This document shows, one piece after another, positions 54,227 through 64,000 of a stretch of 64,000 nucleotides of DNA. Below the pieces are notes generated by a model. That model had not been told where the DNA came from. It worked only from the letters and a program-made list of their open reading frames with translations, and made no database searches. Source of the DNA: Cercis canadensis (taxonomy: Eukaryota; Streptophyta; Magnoliopsida; Fabales; Fabaceae); contig QAOA01004016.1 of assembly GCA_003255065.1 (NCBI GenBank), positions 129,323 to 193,322 on the forward strand, written 5' to 3'. Made by a program: the position numbers and the translations under genes. Position 1 is the first letter of the stretch. Each line of letters opens with the position of its first letter.

Positions 54227-56420
54227 CGGGCCAGATAGTGTGACCCGCCAGGAAATAGTCTCGTGCCAAATATAATGATCCGCCAGAAAAATGTGTCGGT
54301 TCAGATACAGTGATGCGGAAAAAAATAGTTCCAGATAAGATACAGGGACGCGCCGAAAAACATTCCTGGGATAGATAGTGAGACTCAACAGGAAACTAAC
54401 CTGTGCCAGAAAAAGTGATCCGCTAGAAAAAAGTGTCCGTTTAGATACAGTTACCAATTGAAAAATAGTGCCAGGTTATATACAGGGACATGACAAAAGT
54501 ATTCCCGTGCCAGATAGTGTGACCCGCCAGGAAACGGTCCCATGCCATATACAATGATCTGCTAGAAAAACAATGCCAGTTTAGATATAGTGACTCGCTG
54601 AAAAATATTGCTGAGTCAAATAAAGGGTCACATCGAAAAAAATCTCAGGACATATAGTTTGACCCGGAAAGAAACAATCTCGTGCCATATATAATGATCG
54701 GCTAGAAAATAGTGCCGGGTCAGATACAATGACCCAGCGAAAAATAATGCCTAGTCAGATGGTATGACTGGCCGGGAAACTATCCTGTGCCAGGCACTGT
54801 GATCTACCAGAAAAAAGTGCCGGTTCAGATATAGTGACCTACAGAAAAATAATGTTGGGACACGCAGAAAAACATTTCCGGGATAGATAGTGTGACCCCC
54901 TAGGTAACAGACCTAAGCGAGACACAGTGATCTGCCAGAAAATAGTGCCGGTTCAGATACAATGACCCACCGAATAATATGGCTTGGTAAGATACAAGGA
55001 CGTGCTAAAAATTTTCTTAGGACAGACTATGTGACCCGCGAGGAAACATTCTCGTGCCAGATATAGTGATCTACCAGAAAATAGTGTCAGGTCTGATACA
55101 GTGACTCGTCGAAAAATAATGTCTGGTTAGATACAGGGATGCACCAAAAAAATTCCTGGGCCAGATAGTGTAACCGACTAGGAAACAGTCTTATGCCAGA
55201 CACAATGATTTGCAAGAAAATAATGTCGAGTCAAATACAATGACTTGTTGAAAAATAATGCCAGGATAGATACAGGGACGTGCTGAAAAACATTCCCGGG
55301 CAAAGTAGTGTGACCCGCCAGGAAACAGTCCCGTGCCAAAGATAGTGATATGCCAAAAAAAAAAGTGTCGATCCAGATATAGTGACCCACAAAAAAATAG
55401 TGTCGGGTAAGATATAGGTACGCACAGAAAAACATTCCCAGGATAGATATTGTGACTCGCCAAGAAACATACATGTGATAGAGACAATGATCCACCAAAA
55501 AATAGTGTCGGATCAAATATAGTGACCCATCGAAAAATATGGTCAGGTATGATACAGGGACGCGCTGAAAAACATTCCTGGGATAGATAGTGTGACTGGC
55601 CAGGAAACAATCCCATGCTAGGCACTGTGATTTGCCAGAAAAAATGCTGGTTCAAATATAGTGACCTACAAAAAAATAGTGCTAGGTCAGATAAAGGGAC
55701 GTGCAGAAAAACCTTCTTGGGATAAATGGTGTGACCTGCGAAGAAACATACCTGTACTAGACATAGTGATCCGCCAGAAAATAGTGCTGGTTCAGATACA
55801 GTGACCCGCCAAAAAGTATGGTCAGGTAAGATACAGGGGCGCACTGAAAAAATTCTCGGGACAGATAGTGTGACCTACCAGGAAACATTCCCATGCGAGA
55901 TACATTGATATGCCAGAAAACAGTGCCAAGTCAGATACAGTGACCCACCAAAAAAAAATTTCTAGGCCGCATAGTGTAACCGGCCAGACACAACAATTTG
56001 CTAGAAAATAGTGCCGGGTCAAATAAGGTGACCCGTTGAAAAATAGTTTTGGGTCATATATAGGGACACGCCAAAAAAAATTCTCAAGCCAAATAGTGAG
56101 ACCGTCCAAGAAACAGTCCCATTTCAGATTTAGTGATCCGCCACATAATGTGTCCCACCAAGAAATAGTCCCGTGCCAAATTTAGTGATCTGCCAGAAAA
56201 CAGTACTGGGTCAGATACAGTGACCAGTTGAAAAATAATGCTTGGTCAAATACTGGGATGCGCCAAAAAATATATTCCCGAACTGAATAGTGTGACCTGC
56301 CAGGTAACAGTCTCGTGTAACATACAATGATCTGCCAGAAAATAGTACTGAGTCAGATACAGTGACTCGTCGAAAAATAGTGCCGGGTCAGATACAGGGG
56401 TAGGCCGAAAAAATTCCTGG
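54227..56420 (-). repeat. Satellite array, 140-bp higher-order repeat (second part)
   Basis: Same array as 27601-28885, resumed after the Tat-like element. Landmarks GTGTGACCCGCCAGGAAAC or close variants near 55029, 55167, 55308, 55450, 55589, 55730 and 55868, i.e. every ~140 bp. About 15 higher-order units. Minus-strand open frames (for example 55191-55844, 217 codons) are repeat translations. Confidence 0.93.
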
Positions 56421-56862
56421 TAGGGGTGTAAGCCAAACTGTTCAAATCGGTCAAACCGACCTAACCAAACCGAACCACAGGAAAACTGAATCGGATCGAC
56501 GGAGTTGGTCCGGTTTTTGGTTTGGTTTTCTAAAAAATCAATTGTTTCAGTTCAATTTTCAGTTTTAGTGAAGAAAAACCGAGCTTAAACTGAACCAAAC
56601 CGGATATAGCAAAATGATGTCATTTTACTGAAAAGCAGTCTCAATCTCTTTCTTCCCCTTCGCAGAAATCCCTAACTCTCCCTATCACTCTCCCTCTCCC
56701 TTTCCCTCTCACTCTCAGTCTTGGCGATGGCTTTCCTTCTCCGACGTCGCTGACTCGCTACCTCACTGCCCCGTTATAGATCCAGTCAACTAATTCTGCA
56801 CCTGGATTCTCAGTTACAGCCATGGGGTCACTTTTTGCACGCTATTTTTAGGGACAACAGAG

Positions 56863-57146
56863 ATGGAAGGTGGCAACCCAGAGGACTTGGCAGTAAGGTG
56901 CTTGCTATCGATCAAGACCACCTTAGGCGACGAATTCAAAGGCCAAGTTGTCGCCTTTGATCACCCTTCTAATGTCCTCGTACTCCAAGAAGGTTTCAAA
57001 CCCGGCCCTCGTCGAAACATTAGGCTCTTGAAGGCCAATTACATCAAAGACTTCACCTTGTTAGGTCAAGCAAAAGACCCACTTGATCCAAACAATTGTT
57101 TCCTTGAGCTTAGTTCTCTTCAAACTAGGGAAGAGGTAGCCATAAG
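56863..57146 (+). pseudogene. LSM12-like protein, captured first exon
   Basis: Open from MEGGNPEDLAVRCLLSIKTT through GDEFKGQVVAFDHPSNVLVL, QEGFKPGPRRNIRLLKANYI and KDFTLLGQAKDPLDPNNCFL to LQTREEVAIR. This is the N-terminal LSM domain of the plant LSM12 homologue and the start of its anticodon-binding-like domain. The exon ends at ATAAG|GTATCC, a plausible splice donor, and the frame then closes in intron. A TC-rich 5' leader (56640-56750) precedes it, so the genomic 5' end with leader, exon 1 and intron start seems to have been captured. The frame is intact, so recent capture or low age. LSM12 proteins bind RNA; this piece lacks the rest of the protein. Not a working gene as it stands. Confidence 0.85.
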
Positions 57147-58040
57147 GTATCCTTTTGATATTTAGGATTTTTGGATTTGGAACTCCATAGAATCTAAAAT
57201 TGATCTGTTTATTTTGTTTGTTTGGTCTATGCAACATTCTCTTTAATTAAATTGGTCCCTGTCTCCAAAGAAAAAGGAAAGAAAGAAATCTCAATAAAAT
57301 GATGTAGTCTAGCTTAGCCTATAAACATTAATATTGAGAATGTTGTCCCCATTTGCAAAAGGCTGATTGCAAGAGTTTTTCCTTTGCTTTGTTTATACTC
57401 GTTATTTAGATATCCATTAGGATTTTTCATTCTCCCTATTTGCTTATTTGCATGCATCATTGAAGGTGACTCTTTGGTATATGCTTTTGGTGGAGACAGT
57501 TCTGCTTACATGGGTATTAGTTAGTATATAATACCTTTTTTTTTTTTTTTTCAAAACGTGCTACAGACTTGTGGTTATTCTTATTTCAAAAGCTTACCTT
57601 AATGATTGAACAATGTAAAGTCCATCCAATTTGGAAATCCTAGGTTCCATTCACTGGTGGAGGAGGCCAGGCGAGTGGGAGAAAGAAAGGGACGGGGGGT
57701 GTTGGGTAAGGTATGGGCTTTTAAAGAGAGAAACAGAGGCACATATTCTATCTTGCATATGATTAGCGTTGTGTTTTATTCTATATATGCTAGATAATTG
57801 ATAACTTTTCCTTTTAGAATATTCATTCATGTTGTTCCCAAATCTAAACTTCTATGATAAATTTCAATCAGTGAAATACTTAAAATTTTAGTATGATTCC
57901 TGTCTGCTATGCAAACTTCAAGTGTTGAATTATGTCAAATGCTGTTATAGAATAGTCTTTGATATGATTATAGTCGCTTCCTGTTATGGAATAGTGTTGA
58001 ATTCGTTCATGTTGTTCCCAAAAATGGCTTGTGTAGATTT
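57147..58040 (+). other. Probable captured intron, no gene
   Basis: T-rich DNA after the LSM12-like exon, with no recognisable second exon. Passes at ~58040 into the subterminal region of the hAT-like element (CCGAATCAAACTGAACTGG). A 63-codon frame at 57606-57797 is unrecognised. Confidence 0.6.
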
Positions 58041-58207
58041 TTTGGCAAAAATGACTAAACCGAATCAAACTGAACTGGTTTGGTTCGGTTCAGTTTTACT
58101 CTAAAAAATTTGAAAAACCAAAGCAAACCGAAATGGTTTGCACAGTTCAGTGTCGGTTTGGGGTGTAAACCAGACCAAATCAGACCGATTACACCCCTAA
58201 TACCTAG

Positions 58208-61200
58208 GACAGATAGTGTAACCCACCTAGAAACAGTGTCATGCTAGACACAGTGATCTACTAGAAAAAAGTGCCGATTAAGATAGTGTGACCCGTTAGG
58301 AATCAATCTCCTGCTAGATTCAGTGATCTGGAAAAAAAAAAAAGAAAAAAAAAGTGTCGAGTAAGACACAGGGACGCACCGAAAAATATGCCTGGGCCAG
58401 ATAGTGTGACCCGCCAGGAAATAGTCATGTGCTAGACACAATGATCTTCTAGAAGGCAGTGCCGGGTTAGATACAATGACTCGCCGAAAAATACTGTCGG
58501 GGTTAGATATAGGATAGGCCGAAAAACATTTTTGGGAAAAGATAGTGTGACCCACTAGGAAATAGACCTGTGCAAGACATAGTGATCCGCCAGAAAAAAG
58601 TGCCAGTTCATATACAGTGACTCGCTGAAAAATAGTGTCAGGTCATATTACAGGGACACACCAAAAATATTCCCGGGCCAATTAGTATGACCCACTAGGA
58701 AATAGTCTCGTGCCAGATACAGCGATCCACCATAAAATAGTGCATGGTTAGATTAAGTGACTCGCTGAAAAATAATGCTAGGTCAAATACTTGGACGCGT
58801 TGAAAAAAATTCCCAAGACATATAGTGTGACCTGACAAGAAACAGTCTCGTGCCAAATAATGTTATTTGCCAAAAAATTGTGCCGAGTCAGATATAGTGA
58901 CCCGCCGAAAAAAGTGTTGAGTCAGATACAAGGATGCGCCAAAAAAACATTCCCAGGATAGATAATCTGTCCCGCAACGAAATAGTCTCATCCCAAGCAC
59001 AATGATTCGCTAGAAAATAGTTCTAGTTTAGATACAATGACTCGCTAAAAAATATTGTCGGGTAAGATACAGGGACACGCCGAAGAAAATTCTCATAACA
59101 AATAGTGTGACCCGTCAAGAAACAGTCTCGTGCCAAATACAATGATCTGCCAGAAAATAGTGTTGGGTTAGATACAATGATTGCTGAAAAATATTGTTGG
59201 GTCAGATAAAGGGACACGCCGAAGAAAATTCTCATAACAAATAGTGTGACCCGTCAAGAAACAGTCCCGTGCCAAATACAATGATCTGCCAAAAAATAGT
59301 GTTGGGTCAGATACAGTGATTGCTGAAAAATATTATTGGGTCAGATAAAGGGACGTGCCGAAAAAAATTCTCAAGGTTGATAATGTGATTCACCAAGAAA
59401 CAATCTCGTGCCAAACACAGTTGTCTGCCAGAAAACTATGTCGGTTTAGATACAATGACCCACCGAAAAATATGGCCGGGTATGATACAGGGACATACTA
59501 ACAAATTCTTGGGAAAGATAGTGTGACCTGCCAGGAAACTATCTTATGCCAGATATGGTGATCTGCCATAAAACATTAACGGGTCAGGTATGGTGACTCA
59601 CTAAAAAATATTGTCGGGTTAGATACAGGGACGCACCGAAAAAAAATCTTAGAACAGATAGTATGTCCCACCAAGAATAAACTCGTGCTAAATACAGTGA
59701 CCTGTTGACAAATAGTGTCGTGTCATATACAGGGACACGCCAAAAAACATTATCGGGCCATATAGTGTGACTCGCTAGGAAACAGTACCATGCCAGATTA
59801 AGTGATCTGCCAAAAAATAGTGTCGTCTCAAATATAGTGACCCGTTGAAAAATAGTGCTAAGTCATATACAGGGACGCGCCAAAAAATATTCCCAAGCCA
59901 GATAATGTGACCAGCTAAGAAATAGTCGCTTGCCAAATATAATGATTTGCCAGAAAATAGTGTCGGGTTAGATGCAGTGGCTCGTTGAAAAATAATGCCT
60001 GGTCATATACAAGGACGCGCCAAAAAGTATTCCCGGACCAGATAGTGTGACCCGCTAAGAAACAGTCCCATGCCAGATTCAATGATTCGCCAAAAACTAG
60101 TACCGTCTCAGATATAGTGACCCATTGAAAAATAATGCCGGGTCATATACAGGGACATGCCAAAAAATATTCTCGGGCCAGAAAATGTGACCCGCCAAGA
60201 AACAGTCTCGTGCCATATATAGTAATTTTCTAGAAAATAGTGTCAGGTTAGATACAGTAACCCATTAAAAAATAATTCCTGGTCAGATATAGGGATGCGT
60301 CGAAAAACATTCATGTACTAGATAGTGTGACTGGTAAGGAAACAGTCCCGTGTCAGATAAAATGATCCACCAAAAAATAGTGTCAAGTTCGATACAATGA
60401 CCCATTGAAAAATATTCCCAAGTTAGATAGGGGACACTCCGAAAAACCTTCCCGGGCAAGATATTGTGACCCGCCAAGAAACAGTCCCTTGCCAGACACA
60501 GTGATCTGCTAGATGAAAATGTCGGTTAAGATACAGTGAGCCGCAGAAAAGTAGTGCCAAGTAAGATACAGGGACATGATGAACAAACTCTCAGGACAGA
60601 TAATGTGACCAGCCAAGAAACAGTCCCATGCCAGATACAGTGATTTGCCAGAAAATAGTGCCATGTTAGATACAGTGACTTGCCGAAAAATATTGCCTAG
60701 TTAGATAAAGGGACGTGCCAAAAAAAATATCAAAACAGATAGTGTCACCGGTAAGGAAACAGTCCCGTGCCAGATATAGTGACCCATTGAAAAATAATGT
60801 CGGGTCATATATAGGGACACGCCAACAAACATTCCCAAGCTAGATAGTATGACTTGACAAGAAACAGTCACATGCCAAATTTAGTGATCTGCCAAAAAAT
60901 AGTACTGGATCAGATATAGTAACCTGTTGACAAATAATGACGGGTTATATATAGGGAAACGTGCAAAAAATTCCCAGGCCAGATAGTGTGATCCACTAGG
61001 AAACAATCCCGGGCTAGATAGTGTGACTCGTCAAAAACAATGATCACTCAATCAACGGGTTACTATTTTTTAGTGGTTTGTCAGATAGTGTGACCCATCA
61101 AAAAATAGTGTCGGGTACGATACAGGGATGCACTGAAAAATATTCCTGGGCTAGATAGTGTGACTCAATAGGAAATAGTCTCATGCAAGACACAGTGATC

Positions 61201-64000
61201 CACTAGAAAATGTGTTGGTACAGATACAGTGACTTGGCAAAAAATATTGTCGGGTCAAATAAAAGGACATGCTAAAACAATTCTTGGGGTAGATAATATG
61301 ACCTGTCAAGAAACAATCCCGTGCCAGACACAGTGATCTGCCAGAAAATAGTGCCGGGTCATATACAGTGACCCGTCGAAAAATATTGCTAGATCAAATA
61401 TAGTGACGCGCCCAAAAACATTCTCGGGCCAGATAGTGTGACCCACCAAGAAAAAGGCCTATACCAGACACAATGATCTTCTAGAAAATAGTGTCGGGTA
61501 AGATACAATGACCTGTTGAAAAATAGTGCTAGGTCAGATACAGCGACCTGCTAAAAAACATTCCCGAGATAGATAATGTGACCCGCCAAGTCACAATCTC
61601 GTGTAACATATAGTGATCTGCCAGAAAATAGTACTGAGTTAAATACAGTGACCCGTTGAAAAATAATGTCGGGTCAAATACAAGGACGCGGAGAAAAACC
61701 TTTCCAGGATAAATAGTGTGACTCGCTAGGAAACAAACCTGTGCCAGACACAGTGATCCGCCATAAAATAGTGATGGTTCAGATACAGTGACGCGCCAAA
61801 AAATATGGCCGAGTAAGATACAGGGACATGCTGCAAAAATTCTTAAGACAGATAGTGTGACCCGCCAAGAAATAGTCTCGTGCCAGATACAGTGATATGC
61901 AAAAAAACAGTGCCGGGCTAAATACAATGACCCCCCAAAAAATATTTCCAACACACATAGCGTAATTGGCCAGGGCACAACAATTCACCAAAAAATAGTG
62001 TCAAGTCAAATACAGTGACCCGTTGAAAAATAGTTTCGAGTCATATATAGGGAGACACCAAAAAGACATTCCCGGGCTAGATAGTGAGACCCTCTAAGAA
62101 ACAGTCTCATTCCAGATTCAGTGATCTGCTAGAAAAGAGTGTCGAGTTAACTAAAGTGACCTGTAAAAAAATAATGCCAGTTCAGATACAGGGATGCACC
62201 GAAAAACATTCTTGAGACATATAGTGTCACTCGACAGGAAACAATCCTGTGATATATACAGTGATCTACCAAAAAATAGTGTCGGGTCAGATACAGTGAC
62301 CCGCTGAAAAATAGTGCTGGCATAGAGACGAGGATGTGCCAAAAAACATTCCCGGACCAAATAGTGTGACCGGCGAGGAAATAGTCACGTGCCAGACATA
62401 GTGATCCGATAGAAAACACTATCGAGTCAGATACAGTGACCCGTTGAAAAATAGTGACGGGTCATATATAGGAAAACGCGTAAAAAATTTCCAGGCCAGA
62501 TAGTGACTCACCAAGAAACAATCCCCTGCCAAATTCAGTGATACATCAGAAAATAATGTCAAGTAAAATATAGTGACCCACCAAAATTGGGTCATATACA
62601 GGGACTTGCCAAAAAAAATTCCTGAGCTAGATAGTATGACCTGCCAGGAATCAATCCCATGCCAGATTCAATGAGCTGCCAGGAAATAGTACCGGGTTAG
62701 ATATAGTGACCCATTGACAAATAGTGATAGGTCATATACAGGGAAACACAAAAAATTCCCAGGCCAGATAGTGTGACCCGCTAACAAACAGTCCCCTACT
62801 AGATTCTATGATCCGTAAAAAAAAAAGTGTCATGTTTACAGTGACCCGCCAAAAAACATTCTCGGGCAAGATACTGTGACTCGCCAGGAAACAGTCCCGT
62901 GCAAGACACAGTGATCCACCAGAAAACGTGTCGGTACAGATACAGTAACTCGACGAAAAATATTGTCTGGTCAAATAAAAGGACGTGCCAAAAACAATTC
63001 TTGGGGCAGATAATGTGACCTACCAAGAAACAATCCCATGCCAGACACAATGATCTGCCAAAAAAATAGTGCCAGGTCAGGTACAGTGACCCGCCAAAAA
63101 ATATTACTAGATCAAATATAGTGACGCGCCCAAAAACATTCTCGAGCCAGATAGTGTGACCCGCCAAGAAAAAGGCCTATACCAGATACAGTGATCTTGT
63201 AGAAAATAGTGCCGGGTAAGATACAATGACCTGTCGAAAAATAGTGTCAGGTCAGATATAGGGGCCAGCTGAAAAACATTCCCGAGACAGATAGTGTGAC
63301 TCGCCAAGTAACAATCTCATGTAACATATAGTGATCTGCCAGAAAATAGTATCGACTTAGAATCAATGACCCACTAAAAAATAATGTCAGGTCAGATACA
63401 GGGACGTGGAGAAAAACCTTCCCAAGATAGATAGTGTGACTCGCCAGGAAAAAGACCTGTTCCAAACATAGTGATCCGCCATAAAATAGTGTTGGTTCAG
63501 ATACAGTTACCTGCCAAAAAATATGGTAGAGTAAGATACAGGGACATGATGAAAAAATTCTCGAGATAGATAGTGTGAGCCGCTAGGAAACAGTCCCGTG
63601 CCAGATATAGTGATATGCAAGAAAACAGTGCCAAGTCAGATACAATGACCAGCCAAAAAAAAATTTCCAACCCACATAGCGTAACTGGCCAAGACACAAC
63701 AATTCACTAGAAAATAGTGTCGGGTCAAATACAATGACCTGTTGAAAAATAGTTCCGAGTCATATATAGGGACACGTCAAAAAACATTCCTAGGCTAGAT
63801 AGTGAGACCCTCCAAGAAACAGTCTTATTCCAGATTCAGTGATCCGCTAGAAAAAAGAGTCGGGTTAACTAAAGTGACCTATCAAAAAATAATGCTAGTT
63901 CAGATATAGGGACGCACGGAAAAACATTCTAGACATAGATAGTGTGACCCAATAGAAAACAGTCCTGTGATATATACAGTGATCTACCAAAAAATAGTGT
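58208..64000 (-). repeat. Satellite array, 140-bp higher-order repeat (right block, to window edge)
   Basis: Continuation of the minus-orientation satellite, about 40 units of 140 bp, extending beyond the window. Local features: a near-identical doublet at ~59082-59360 (139-bp offset), a micro-inversion near 61048-61075, and a ~1.72-kb super-repeat from ~61195. Minus-strand open frames of 64-149 codons here are repeat translations and not genes. Confidence 0.93.
61195..64000 (-). repeat. ~1.72-kb super-repeat within the satellite
   Basis: Idiosyncratic variants recur at constant offset: GGTACAG at 61217 and 62933, AGGCCTATACCAG at 61455 and 63173, CAATTCAC after GACACAA-type sequence at 61981 and 63700, plus the AGTTAACTAAAGTGACC variant. 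Offset 1,716-1,719 bp, close to 49 sub-monomers of 35 bp. Second copy continues past the window edge. Confidence 0.8.

Larger units (their letters stand above)
56421..58199. mobile_element. hAT-like element carrying an LSM12-like first exon
   Basis: 1,779 bp with 11-bp perfect terminal inverted repeats TAGGGGTGTAA, and an imperfect 8-bp target duplication ATTCCTGG (56413-56420) / ATACCTAG (58200-58207, 6 of 8). Subterminal regions are rich in AAACCGAA / GGTTTGGTT words in both orientations, usual for hAT elements. No transposase. Inserted in satellite. The cargo is the 5' end of a host gene. Confidence 0.85.

Noticed and set aside
55191..55844. 217-codon minus-strand ORF
   Set aside because: Lies wholly in the 140-bp satellite array. 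Chance absence of stops in a repeat poor in stop words; neighbouring units do not keep the frame.
56863..57165. Complete small LSM12-like gene
   Set aside because: Only exon 1 and part of the next intron are present between hAT-type ends. The stop is in intron sequence.

Overview
The window is a gene-poor, heterochromatic stretch of a flowering-plant (probably eudicot) nuclear genome. The evidence is eukaryotic repeat architecture, Ty3/gypsy elements of the Athila and Tat/Ogre types with tRNA-Asp and tRNA-Arg primer sites, Mutator and hAT transposons, a plant-mitochondrial trnE copy, and captured pieces of plant genes (S-receptor kinase, KORRIGAN-type endoglucanase, LSM12-like). I see no intact host gene and no prokaryotic system.

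The substrate is one satellite family built on a ~35-bp sub-monomer. On the left (3048-10334, 25581-27600) it reads in one orientation with a ~245-bp higher-order repeat (7 x 35). At ~27600 it flips. From there to the right end (27601-28885, 54227-56420, 58208-64000) it reads in the opposite orientation with a ~140-bp higher-order repeat (4 x 35). The last ~3 kb adds a ~1.72-kb super-repeat.

Everything else sits in or beside this satellite, often nested. 1-3042 is the 5' end of a minus-strand Athila element. 10335-25580 is a tandem array of three ~1.2-kb Athila LTR-plus-leader units. It was split by a pol-less minus-strand Athila derivative (10760-18136, TSD GTCGT) carrying an intact 511-codon ORF, and by a 4.6-kb Mutator-like element (19698-24334, TSD TAATTTAAT) carrying S-receptor-kinase exons, a mitochondrial trnE and an unrecognised ORF. 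28886-54226 is a Tat/Ogre-like element with gag but no pol and no visible 3' LTR. It was split by a full-length Athila element (29676-44073, TSD ATAAG), by a minus-strand solo LTR (44488-45759) and by a second Mutator-like element (46788-48656) with an antisense endoglucanase fragment. The full-length Athila element holds three further solo LTRs (35120-36623, 37282-38681, 41131-42426), each with its own 5-bp TSD. 56421-58199 is a hAT-like element carrying the first exon of an LSM12-like gene.

No autonomous element here looks active. The Athila pol has stops, frameshifts and altered catalytic residues in reverse transcriptase and integrase. The order of nesting gives a relative chronology: satellite first, then the Tat element and the LTR-leader array, then Athila and Mutator insertions, then solo LTRs. 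Of most interest are the satellite inversion and higher-order-repeat switch, the gene-capturing DNA transposons, the LTR-to-satellite amplification, and the open 511-codon Gag-derived fusion ORF ending in a hydrophobic segment.
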